Positions 6,710 through 15,000 of a stretch of DNA of 64,000 nucleotides are shown piece after piece (positions within the stretch are counted from its first letter, which is position 1; each line of letters starts with the position of its first letter). The stretch comes from Amycolatopsis balhimycina FH 1894. Its GTDB lineage: Bacteria; Actinomycetota; Actinomycetes; Mycobacteriales; Pseudonocardiaceae. The position numbers and the translations under genes were made by a program. Location of the stretch: contig NZ_KB913037.1 in NCBI RefSeq assembly GCF_000384295.1, positions 288,762 to 352,761 of the forward strand, written 5' to 3'. The notes under the pieces are model-generated. The model did no database searches, had not been told where the DNA came from, and saw only the letters and a list, made by a program, of their open reading frames with translations.

Positions 6710-9074
6710 CCAGAATCCGGAGGACTACGAGCGCGCCGCGCTGGCCCGCAGCGGCGGTCGGGACGTCGAGCACGTCGGCCCGGTGTTCGACGGTGAGTTG
6801 ATCGACGACACGTTGCCCCAGCCACGCGCCCGAGCGGCCGTGCGTCGGGTGTCGTCGTGGCGGCAACGCTACCGCGACGCGGTCGCGCGGGTGTGGCGGT
6901 CCGGGCCGGTGGTACGGGCACGGTCGGTGGCCGCCTACCGGGCACGGAAGGCCCCGCTCGACGTTGCGCGGCTGGTGTGGTTCGTGCTGCGCGGGAACTG
7001 GCGGTGGCTGGTCAAGTTCTGGATGTGGGCCACCTACGCCGATCTGCGGGCGGACGCCCGCCGGGCGCGGCTGGCAGGGGATGCCGAAGCGCGGCGGGCC
7101 GCGCAGGAGCTGATCCGCTCCGATGCCACGGCGCGGTGGGCCAAGCTCGGGATCGTGCTCCGCCGGATGGTGATCACGCTACGGGTAGCCGCCCCGGTCG
7201 CTGCGGTCCTGTGGCTGGTCAACTCGGTGATGGACCGAGCGGACATGTGGCCATGGCTGGCGAACGTCTACACGGGAGTGGAAGCCGTGTGGTCGGCGCT
7301 TACCCTCGTGGTCCCGCTGCTGCTGATCGTGGCACCGGCAGTGTGGGCCGTGGCATCGGCGTTCGAAGGCCGTGACCGCACTCCGGGCGCGGGTTGGCTG
7401 GTCCGGCCGGACCGGGACGACGCTGATTCGTGGATTGACGAGCGGATGATTTCGAAAGCTTTGGCACACCTAGGAATCAGCCCGCTCAATCGGTTCTTCA
7501 AGGACGGCGGCACACTCGTCTACACCGTCGCTGCCCGGACGGACGGAGATGGGACGTACGCGCAGGTTCGGCTCCCGCTCGGCGTGACGGCCGACATGGT
7601 TGCCGCGCAACGGCCCAAGCTCGCGGCGAACCTCGGGCGTGCCGCGTTGGAGACCTGGCCGACCAAGGGTGATGAGGACGGGATTCTTGACCTGTGGGTC
7701 GCCGACAAGGGCGTCTTGCGGGGCGGTGCCGGCGAGTGGCCGCTGGTCCACGAGGGACAGGTCGATCTGTTCGAGGGTGTCCCGTTCGGACTGTCCCAGC
7801 GTGGCCTGGTCATCAACGCGCCGCTGATCGGGGTCAACTGGCTGATCGGCGGCCGACCAGGGCAAGGAAAGTCGGCCGCGTTGCGGACGCTGCTGCTCGG
7901 CGCGGCACTCGACCCAACGGCCGAACTGTGGGTGTTCGTGATGGGCGAGTCATCCGACTTCGACCCGTTCACGCCGCGCCTGTCCCGCTACCGGATGGGG
8001 ATGGACGACAGCGTGGCCGAAGCGGCAACGCAAGCGTTGGTTGACCTGCTGTCCGAAATGGAGCGACGCGGCAAGGCGCTCGGGGAACAGCCCGGGCGTC
8101 CGCCGAAGGTGTCGCGCAAGCTCGCCGACAAGCACGGGCTCGGGCTACACCCGCTGGTGTGCGGGATCGATGAGTGCCACGAACTGTTCCAGCACCCCAA
8201 GTTCGGCAAGAAAGCCGCCGAACTGGCCGTCAGGTTAATCAAGCGAGGACGCAAGTACGGCATTGTGCTGCTACTGGCCACCCAGTCACCCACCAAGGAC
8301 AGCATCCCGAGGGAGGTCACCCGCAACGTCTCCTGCGGAGTCGCGTTCTCCGTCGCCGATCAGGTCGCCAACGACGGCCTACTCGGCTCGGGCAAATACG
8401 CGGCCGGCATCCGCGCGACAGAACTACGGATCAACACCGACCGGGGAACCTGCGTCGCGGTCGGCATCACAGATGAGACGTTCGAGCTGGTCCGCACGTT
8501 CTACGTCCCGTTCGAAGACGGGGCCGACGACGTCACCCCGGTCATCGCGCGAGCCGTGGCGTTGATCGAACAGATGGGCTGGGCGGTCGAGTCCAGTGCG
8601 CAGCCGGAGATCGAAGCGGCACCGGTCGCCGACCACCTGGCCGACGTCGACGCGGCGATGGACGGGGAACGTCGCGTCCGGACACAAGCGATCCTCACGC
8701 GACTCGCCCGGCACGATCCCGGCGAGTACGAGAGGTGGACATTCAGGGACCTCACGGCCGCGCTCGCCGCGTACGGGATCGCGCCCGTCAAGTCCGACGG
8801 AAACAAGGTGGTTCGCGCTGAAGACGTGGCTGCCGCGCTCGCCGACCGGGACCGGGATGGCAGGGAGCCGGACGGGGACCCGGCAGGAAGTCAGGGAGTT
8901 CTCCCTACTGCCTCCCTGAACCAAAGTCCCTGGGCTGACCAGGGGAAACACAGCGAAGGGACCTCAGGGACCCACCACCCGGACAACGCCGGATCGGACC
9001 AGAAACCGGGTGTTGCCGGGGACGCGCCCGGGTCCCTCCCCGGCTCCCGCCGACGGCCGAGGGGAGGTGATTAA
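6702..9074 (+). CDS. FtsK/SpoIIIE-type DNA translocase (TraB-like conjugation protein)
   Basis: The product is 790 aa. Two transmembrane helices lie near 155-175 and 198-222. The FtsK domain follows: Walker A GGRPGQGKSAALR at about 382-394, Walker B LVCGIDECHELF with Asp490/Glu491, and TQSPTKDSIPREVTRN as the sensor region. A variable C-terminus of about 150 residues includes a likely DNA-binding winged helix (EYERWTFRDLTAALAAYGI). AICEs and Streptomyces plasmids move double-stranded DNA with a single hexameric TraB of this type that recognises short clt repeats; I could not find a clt repeat array. The ATG at 6702 has a strong AGAAGGAGG site and overlaps the preceding stop by 8 bp. Confidence 0.92.
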   Translation: MTDQNPEDYERAALARSGGRDVEHVGPVFDGELIDDTLPQPRARAAVRRVSSWRQRYRDAVARVWRSGPVVRARSVAAYRARKAPLDVARLVWFVLRGNWRWLVKFWMWATYADLRADARRARLAGDAEARRAAQELIRSDATARWAKLGIVLRRMVITLRVAAPVAAVLWLVNSVMDRADMWPWLANVYTGVEAVWSALTLVVPLLLIVAPAVWAVASAFEGRDRTPGAGWLVRPDRDDADSWIDERMISKALAHLGISPLNRFFKDGGTLVYTVAARTDGDGTYAQVRLPLGVTADMVAAQRPKLAANLGRAALETWPTKGDEDGILDLWVADKGVLRGGAGEWPLVHEGQVDLFEGVPFGLSQRGLVINAPLIGVNWLIGGRPGQGKSAALRTLLLGAALDPTAELWVFVMGESSDFDPFTPRLSRYRMGMDDSVAEAATQALVDLLSEMERRGKALGEQPGRPPKVSRKLADKHGLGLHPLVCGIDECHELFQHPKFGKKAAELAVRLIKRGRKYGIVLLLATQSPTKDSIPREVTRNVSCGVAFSVADQVANDGLLGSGKYAAGIRATELRINTDRGTCVAVGITDETFELVRTFYVPFEDGADDVTPVIARAVALIEQMGWAVESSAQPEIEAAPVADHLADVDAAMDGERRVRTQAILTRLARHDPGEYERWTFRDLTAALAAYGIAPVKSDGNKVVRAEDVAAALADRDRDGREPDGDPAGSQGVLPTASLNQSPWADQGKHSEGTSGTHHPDNAGSDQKPGVAGDAPGSLPGSRRRPRGGD

Positions 9075-9077
9075 CCC

Positions 9078-9464
9078 TTGGCCAACCACCCCACACATGA
9101 TCACCAACCGACCAGCCCGCGACACACCCGGAAAGGCAGCAACCTTGACCGCAACCCCCATCGCAGGACCGGACACACCAACCAGGGCGACGGTCCCCCA
9201 GACAGCAACCCGGACGACACCAACAGCGGCAGCCCGGACGACAGCGGGACGCGATCGGAGGACACCGACCGGCCCCGACGCGACCGGCAGAGCGCCGCCT
9301 CAGCGCAGAACGGCACATCCGAGATCTCCGAGGAGTCCCGCGCGTACTGGCGGCCGATCGTCGCAGCGATGGCACCGATGACGAGCGAAGAACTCGCCGA
9401 CGTCGCCGCCATCCTGCGCCGCATTGATCACCGCCTTGCGACCGAACACGACGGCCTACCTTGA
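9078..9464 (+). CDS. Small hypothetical protein at the end of the transfer operon
   Basis: The product is 128 aa. The first ~75 residues are a disordered His/Asp/Arg/Thr-rich stretch. The last ~45 (SRAYWRPIVAAMAPMTSEEL and onward) form amphipathic helices, which is the part that looks selected. The start is TTG at 9078, three bases after the TraB stop, with GAGGTGA as a well-spaced ribosome site. I recognise no family. Similar short proteins with a conserved helical tail commonly follow TraB in AICEs. Confidence 0.6.
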   Translation: MANHPTHDHQPTSPRHTRKGSNLDRNPHRRTGHTNQGDGPPDSNPDDTNSGSPDDSGTRSEDTDRPRRDRQSAASAQNGTSEISEESRAYWRPIVAAMAPMTSEELADVAAILRRIDHRLATEHDGLP

Positions 9465-9550
9465 AACCTTCGCGCGGCGCAGGCCCAGCAACCTGGGTCC
9501 GCGCCGCGCGCGGCCGGTGTGCACAACCCGGCCCCGTACCGCCGGAGGTA

Positions 9551-9577
9551 GGAGGCTCAAGTCCTTCTGGACCCACA
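9551..9577 (+). other. tRNA 3'-end-like sequence (possible att relic)
   Basis: The forward strand reads GGAGG-CTCAAGT-CCTTC followed by TGGACCCACA: a 5-bp T-stem (one G-U pair), a 7-nt loop close to TTCAANT, and an acceptor-like 3' strand. No matching D- or anticodon arm is found upstream, so it is at most a 3' fragment. The reverse strand spells VGPEGLEPPTSGG, a peptide I associate with mis-annotated ORFs over tRNA-derived integration sites. It could be a relic of a tRNA att site from an ancestral tyrosine-integrase element. Confidence 0.35.
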
Positions 9578-9789
9578 GCTGCAAGCACCCGACATGACAG
9601 CCGCCATGAAATCGAGGCCTTGCCGTATTAGTCTGCTCAGAGCAAAGGTCATGCCATCGACAGCAGGCCGGTTACAAGTGGCCATTTACAACGTTATTTC
9701 TTGCAACTTGGAATGGTCAAAAAAGCGATTCCGATAGACGACCGGGACGCTAAGCGGAGACACCTAAGGGCGTCGACTGTCGCCGATCA

Positions 9790-9855
9790 CGTCTGTCACC
9801 TGCGGAAACACCCGCCCCCCTGGTTGGTTCGGGTGTTTCCGCAGGCGTCTGTCAC
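9790..9855. repeat. 16-bp perfect hairpin flanked by 10-bp direct repeats
   Basis: Arms CCTGCGGAAACACCCG (9799-9814) and its exact complement (9830-9845) enclose a 15-nt loop. CGTCTGTCAC occurs directly on both sides (9790-9799 and 9846-9855). TGTCGCCGATCA (9778-9789) precedes it and recurs before the second hairpin at 10,287. It may be a terminator, a cis-acting element site, or a tiny inserted element with target duplication. Confidence 0.6.
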
Positions 9856-9916
9856 GCCTGACCAGATGACCTAGTTTTATCCCTCGAAAATGGCATGCGT
9901 CATAACCCACCCAACC

Positions 9917-10144
9917 TCATCTGGGTATTTTTTTAACTGACCCGCCGTTCGCGTCGATTCGGAGGCTCGGAGCAATCCTTTCGGCCCTGACCGCAAGACC
10001 AGTCAATAACACGATGGCGAGGCAAGCGCATGCCAACTGCAGGGGGGTGGGTGGCCCGGCGAAGTTGGAGGCGAGGTTGGCCCCGGTGGCGAGCGCAGTC
10101 ACAGCGACGGCCGCGCAGGCCCCCGGTGTCAACTTGCGTGCCAT
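9917..10144 (-). CDS. Small two-helix membrane protein
   Basis: The product is 75 aa. Residues about 8-30 (an Ala/Val-rich helix) and 38-56 (LACACLAIVLLTGLAV) form two transmembrane helices, followed by a short charged tail (RAERIAPSLRIDANGG). The ATG at 10,144 is preferred over an in-frame GTG at 10,153; neither has a strong ribosome site. Composition and codon pattern look coding. It is isolated, between two hairpins in the element's gene-poor region. I recognise no family. Confidence 0.55.
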   Translation of the reverse strand: MARKLTPGACAAVAVTALATGANLASNFAGPPTPLQLACACLAIVLLTGLAVRAERIAPSLRIDANGGSVKKIPR

Positions 10145-10286
10145 GTGGAGCACACTACCTCGGCCCTGGTCCGGCTGCCACGACGTCGTTCACTCGATAT
10201 CGGGATGCTGGCTGGATCGACGTCCCTCGTCGATCTGGCCAAGGGGAGGACGCTGCGTTGCGTACGTTTGTCGCCGATCAGACCAC

Positions 10287-10328
10287 ACGCCACAACCCCG
10301 GCGACCGTGGTTGCCGGGGTTGTGGCGT
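10287..10328. repeat. 16-bp perfect hairpin upstream of the recombinase 3' end
   Basis: Arms ACGCCACAACCCCGGC (10,287-10,302) and the exact complement (10,313-10,328) flank a 10-nt loop. It lies about 70 bp downstream of the minus-strand recombinase stop and could be its terminator. It is preceded by TGTCGCCGATCA (10,269-10,280), the same 12-mer as before the 9,799 hairpin. Confidence 0.6.
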
Positions 10329-10397
10329 ATCTCGACTGGGTTTGGTGGTTGCCGCTGCCTCAGGTCAGGTGCGGTGTCCCTGGGGTGGGGCCCGTTC

Positions 10398-11969
10398 TTA
10401 CGGGCCGCCGGCGAGTTGGGTGGCGTTCCAACCCGCCACGAGCTTCGCGAACGCCTCCGGGGTGAGTAGCTTGAGCCGGGTCCGGTCGAACACCCGTTTG
10501 CCGGTACGCGACCCCGGGAGCACGGTCAGCCTATCCGCGCCGATCGCGCGGGTCAGCATCCCCCGCTTCTCCGCGACATCCCCACCGTTCCACTCTGCCA
10601 CCAGCGTCGCCGCCGACGCGGCTTCGGTCGGCCCTTCCGGCACCCCGGCGGAGAGAGTGTCCCGCTCGGCGATCAGCCGGGCCAGATCGGCCACCAACGG
10701 TTCGTTCGCGACATCGAACGCATCGAGGGTCATCTTCCGCGCCCCCACCCGCGCCGACAGGCCCGCTTGCAGCTTCTCGACATCCTCGATCTCCGCGCGG
10801 ACCGCCGCCAACCGTTCATGCGCTCGGGTTTTCAGCTCAGCGAGCTCGGAGGTGTGCCGCTCATCCGAGAGCCGTTCCACCGTGAACGTCAACAACTCCG
10901 CATCGACCGCGCGCCGGTCGATGAACACCCGGCCGCACCCGCGCCGCTGCTTGGCACAAAAGTACGTCGCCCGCACGGTCTCGTCCGGATAGGTCTTGCC
11001 GGTGACCGTGCGGGCGGTCAGCTTCCGGCCGCACACCCCGCACCGCAGAATCCCCGTCCCCACATGCGACTGACCCGCCACCCGGCCGCGTTTGCGCCCG
11101 GCGAACATCGCCTGTAGCCGGTCGTAGGTGCGCTGGTCCAGGATCGGTTCCCCCTCCATCCGGCCCGCCACGATGCCGTTGTGCGCGACGTAGCCGCCCA
11201 GGGCAGGGCGTTGCATGGTCGCGGTCGCCGACGCGTGCACCCACTCCCGGCCCGCCGCCGTGCGGACACCCGCCGCGTTCCACAGGTCAACCACCTTGCC
11301 CATCGACCCGTCTTCGGACAGCAGTAGTTTCGCGGCGTCGCGCAGTGCCTGCCGCTCGGTCGCCACCAGTTCCGCCGACACCTCCGGGCGGTCGGCCTCC
11401 GTCTGCTTCTTGCCCGGTGTCCAGGTCGCGTCCTTGCCGGGGAAGCCGAACCGGCGCGGCCCGCCGGTCGTCCGGCCCTGCTTGCGGAAGGTCTCGAACC
11501 GCCGCTTGATCCGCCGCGACGTGTCATCCGACGATCGGGCCGCGTGCGCGACCTCGATCCGCAGGATGAACCGATCATCCGGATCAGCCAAGTCCCGCTC
11601 GCCTCGCGCCGAATAGACCTTGTAGCCGTTCTCGGCAAGCTCGATCAGCTTCTCCAGATCCGGCGGCTGCCGGAACAGCCGGTCGGTGTGCCAGACCACA
11701 CACCCGTCCGATACGCCCGCCTGCACCCGCTCCAGCAGCCGTTCCCACCCTGGACGGCGGACGCCCTTCTTCCACGCCGACAACCCGTCCGACAACTCCA
11801 GACCGAGCACACCGCCAGCCCGGTCGATCACGCTCCGGTTGTCGGCATGCTGGTCCTCCACCTTCTCCAGCTCACCCGTCTCCGGCACCTTCGACAACCG
11901 CCCGTATGAGTCCAGCACCAACGGCACCGCGGCGCCCTGACCAGCGCTAACCTTGTCGTCGTCACCCAT
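10398..11969 (-). CDS. Large serine recombinase (site-specific integrase of the element)
   Basis: The product is 523 aa. The N-terminal resolvase/invertase catalytic domain has the YxRxS active-site motif (SYGRLSK, likely nucleophile Ser26) and the downstream arginine-rich motifs (TDRLFRQPPDLEK, then AHAARSSDDTSRRIKRR). A 'Recombinase' DNA-binding domain follows (FGFPGKDATW to about 290), then a zinc ribbon (LRCGVCGRKL, then YFCAKQRRGCGR), and then a coiled-coil segment (about 370-410) typical of large serine integrases. Such enzymes join attP to attB through a 2-bp crossover without replication. The start codon faces the right border, where attR would be expected. It is the only integrase of this block. 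The C-terminus ends short of the hairpin at 10,287. Confidence 0.93.
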   Translation of the reverse strand: MGDDDKVSAGQGAAVPLVLDSYGRLSKVPETGELEKVEDQHADNRSVIDRAGGVLGLELSDGLSAWKKGVRRPGWERLLERVQAGVSDGCVVWHTDRLFRQPPDLEKLIELAENGYKVYSARGERDLADPDDRFILRIEVAHAARSSDDTSRRIKRRFETFRKQGRTTGGPRRFGFPGKDATWTPGKKQTEADRPEVSAELVATERQALRDAAKLLLSEDGSMGKVVDLWNAAGVRTAAGREWVHASATATMQRPALGGYVAHNGIVAGRMEGEPILDQRTYDRLQAMFAGRKRGRVAGQSHVGTGILRCGVCGRKLTARTVTGKTYPDETVRATYFCAKQRRGCGRVFIDRRAVDAELLTFTVERLSDERHTSELAELKTRAHERLAAVRAEIEDVEKLQAGLSARVGARKMTLDAFDVANEPLVADLARLIAERDTLSAGVPEGPTEAASAATLVAEWNGGDVAEKRGMLTRAIGADRLTVLPGSRTGKRVFDRTRLKLLTPEAFAKLVAGWNATQLAGGP

Positions 11970-12010
11970 ACCAATGACAGTAGGTCAACAGAAGATGGGT
12001 CGCCAATGGC
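11970..12010. other. Probable right attachment site region (attR)
   Basis: This is the short interval between the recombinase start and palindrome copy A. The left arm of copy A is intact only from 12,005 inward; its outer bases are replaced by GGGTCGCC. GTAGGTC at 11,980-11,986 matches the complement of the palindrome's right flank (GACCTAC, 12,050-12,056). Serine-integrase att sites usually lie beside the integrase gene, so the crossover probably falls here. This is inference from position and the broken symmetry. Confidence 0.4.
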
Positions 12011-12050
12011 ACATTGAGAGACTTGAAGTCCCTCAATGTGCCATTCACGG
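12005..12050. repeat. Dispersed palindrome, copy A (damaged)
   Basis: The inner 20-bp arms (12,005-12,024 and 12,026-12,045) are complementary except for one A-C mismatch, around a 1-nt loop. The right arm continues to CACGG (12,046-12,050), but the left arm has lost the matching bases. The left arm is of the GAGAGACTT type (as copy D) and the right arm of the AAGTCCCTC type (as copies B and C). It lies 14 bp beyond the 3' end of the GH92 gene. Confidence 0.9.
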
Positions 12051-12063
12051 ACCTACCGCAGGA

Positions 12064-15000
12064 CTAGATCTTCGCGCATTGCCCGGCGGCGGGGCCGCGG
12101 ACGGTGTTCGGCAGGTCGTAGTCCGTCGGTGCCGGCGAATTGAGTGCGCACGCCAGCGGGCCGCCCACGGTGCTCGACGTCAGCACCGGCCCGTGGTTGC
12201 CGGTCAGCGCGACCGGGCCGCCCACCTGGGTCAGCTCGATCGCCACCTGACCGGTCGTCCCCGTCAGAGCCACCGGGCCGTCCACCTTGGTGCGGTTGAG
12301 CACGACCTGCCCGGCGCCCGTGGCCGCCAGCGGGCCCTTGATCTCACCGCCGCGGACCACCAGTGACGCGCCGCCGGACACCGTCACCGGGCCCGAAACC
12401 GTCGCGTCCTGCAGGCACACCGTCCCCGACGTCACCGACAGCGGCCCGTTGGACGCGCCCGTGATCGTGCGAGTGCAGGCCGCGTCCGGCTTGCCCAGCA
12501 ACTCGAACTCCGCCAGCGAAGCCGGGGCGCCGGTGCTGGTCGCGGTGACCTCGAGCTTGTAGTAGGCGTAGTGCGCCGGGTTGGCCACCTTGAACGCGCG
12601 GGTCTGCTGCCGCCAGCTGAACCCCTGGTTCGCCTGCTGGTCGGCCACCGCCCACGTCTTGCCGTCGTAGGAGCCCTTCAGCGTCCAGCTCTTCGGGTCG
12701 CCCGCACCGGTCTGGGACGTCAGCGTGTAGTGCGTGACGGCCTCGTCGGTCGAGTTGAGCTGGTACTGGACGGCGCCGGTGACGGCGGCCTGGGTGCGCG
12801 AGGTGTTGTCGACCAGCGCCGCGGCGTCGGAACCGTCCGAAGTGGACAGCGTGCCCCGGCCGGGACCGGTCTCGTCGTGCAGCGGCGCCGGCACCGCGTC
12901 ACCCGTGGTGATCGACTTCGGCGCGTCGTTCGGGCCGGTGCCCCACGACGACGGGTTCGGGCCCATGGCGAAGTCGATCGTCCCGCCGCGCGCGATCAGG
13001 TCCTGCGGCAGCGACGTCGAGGAGTACGCCTTGCCGTTGACCTTCACGCCCTGGACGTAGACGTTCTTCGCGCTGTTCGCCGGCGCGTTGATCACCAGGT
13101 TCTTCCCGCCGGCCAGGTGGATGGTGGCCTTCTTGAACAGCGGCGACCCGATCGCGTAGTTCGGGCTGCCCATCTGCAGCGGGTAGAAGCCCAGCGCGCT
13201 GAACGTCCACCACGCCGACTGCTCGCCGTTGTCCTCGTCGCCCGCGTAGCCCTGCCCGATCTCGCTGCCGGTGTAGAGCCGCGAGAGTGCTTCACGGACC
13301 TTCGCCTGCGTCTTCGACGGCTGACCCGCGTAGTCGTACATGTAGAGCGTGTGGTGCGAGGCCTGGTTGGAGTGGCCCAGCTGGCCCATCCGCACGTCCC
13401 GCGCCTCCCGCATCTCATGGATCACGCCACCGTAGGAACCCGGGAAGTTCGCGGTCTCCTGGTCGGCGAAGAACGCGTCCAGCTTCTTCGCCAGCCCCGC
13501 CTTGCCGCCGTAGAGGTTCGCCAGGCCCTGACCGTCCTGCGGCACGGAGAACGCCATGCCCCAGCCGTCGGTCTCGGTGTAGTCGATGCCCCACACCCGC
13601 GGGTCGTAGTCCTGCGGCGACCGGCTGAACTTGCCCGCCGCGTCGCGGCCCTGGAAGAACCCGACGCCCGGGTCGAACACGTTCACGTACTGCTGGGCCC
13701 GGTTGGTGAAGTATTCGTAGTTCGTCAGGTACTCCTGCTTGCGCGGGTCGCTCGCGGGAGCCTCGTCGTACAGCTTCTTCGACAGGTTCGCGATACCGAA
13801 GTCATTGACGTAACCCTCGATCGACCAGGAGAACCCGTGCTCGGCGGTGTTCGGGGAGTAGCCGAGGAAGATGCCCTCGTCGATGCCCTTGCGGCCGACC
13901 GCGTTGTTCGGCGGTGTCACCGTCGCGTCCTTCAGTGCCGCGTCGTAGAACGACTTGACGTCGAAGTTACGCACGCCCTTGAGGTAAGCGTCGGCGAACG
14001 CGACGTCGGCGCTGGTGCCCGTCATCAGGTCCGCGTAGCCCGGCGACGACCACCGCGAGATCCAGCCGCCGTCGCGGTACTGCTGCACGAACCCGTCGAC
14101 CATCTTCCCGGCCATGTCCGGCGTGAGCAGCGAGTACGCCGGCCACGTCGTCCGGTAGGTGTCCCAGAAGCCGTTGTTGACGTACATCTGGCCGTCGGCG
14201 ATCTTCGACCCGGTCCGGGTCGCGGTGTCCGCGCCGGTCTTCGGCGACACCGGGCTCGCGTACTTGTACGCCGGCTTCTGCGCTGTGCCGGTGTTCTCGA
14301 ACTGCGAGTTCGGGTAGAGGAACAGCCGGTACAGGTTCGAGTAGAGCGTCGTGAGCTGGTCCTTCGACGCGCCCTCGACCTCGATCACCTTCAGCTGGTC
14401 GTCCCACGCCCGCTGCGCGGCGTCGCGCACCGAGTCGAATGTCGCCGCGGGGGCGATCTCCTGCGCGAGGTTCTGCTTCGCCTGGTCCACGCTGATCAGC
14501 GACGTCGCGATCCGCATGTTCACCGTCTTGTCCGCGCCCGCGTCGAAGCGCAGGTAGCCGGTGACGGCGTCGCGGCCCTGCCCGGTGAGCTTGCCGCCGG
14601 CGGTGACCGGCTTGTCGAACGTCGCGTAGACGAACATCCGGCCCGCCCCCGCGTAGACGCCGGTGTCGGTGTAGCCCGACAGCGTCCCGGCGGCGGTGTC
14701 GAGCGTGAGCCCGGCCGAGTTGTTGACGCTGTCGAAGATCAGGCTCGAATCCGCACCCGGGAAGGAGAACTTCATCATCGCCGCGTGGTCGGTCGGCGCG
14801 ATCTCGGTCTTGATCCCGTTCTGGAACTGCACCCCGTAGTAGTGCGCCCGCGCGGTCTCGTCGCTGTGCTTGAACGGCAGCGCCCGCGCGTCGCGGTTGG
14901 CGTCCGGCACCCCGGCGGCCGCGGACGGCATCACCTGGAACGCTTCCCGGTCGCCCATCCACGGGCTCGGCTCATGGCTCACGCTGAACGCCTGCAGCTG

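Larger units (their letters stand above)
9465..10141. other. Gene-poor region of the element with hairpins
   Basis: Apart from a short minus-strand membrane-protein gene (9917-10144), I see no gene between the end of the transfer operon and the small gene. The stretch holds a tRNA T-arm-like sequence (9551-9577) and a 16-bp hairpin flanked by direct repeats (9790-9855). AT-rich patches lie at about 9690-9740 and 9870-9950. This is where a replication gene and origin would be expected in a complete AICE, and none is seen. Confidence 0.5.
1..12004. mobile_element. Integrative element with AICE-type transfer module and serine recombinase (right part)
   Basis: Genes from the left edge to about 12,000 form one accessory block: RT/SLATT cargo, Nudix, two XRE regulators, Xis-like protein, WhiB, two membrane proteins, an FtsK/TraB translocase and, at the right edge, a large serine recombinase whose start codon lies about 35 bp from chromosomal palindrome copy A. 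FtsK/TraB with DUF2637, WhiB and Xis proteins is the known make-up of actinomycete integrative conjugative elements. The left border is not in the window or not recognised, so the start given is only the window edge. No replication initiator or prim-pol gene is seen between TraB and the recombinase, where AICEs usually carry one. It may therefore be a Rep-less, defective or mosaic element. Confidence 0.75.

Noticed and set aside
9010..9381. Plus-strand ORF overlapping the end of TraB
   Set aside because: Low-complexity Thr/Pro/Arg composition; the frame starting at TTG 9,078 has a better ribosome site and a helical C-terminus.
9551..9577. Functional tRNA gene
   Set aside because: Only the T-arm and acceptor-like end are recognisable; no anticodon or D arm upstream.
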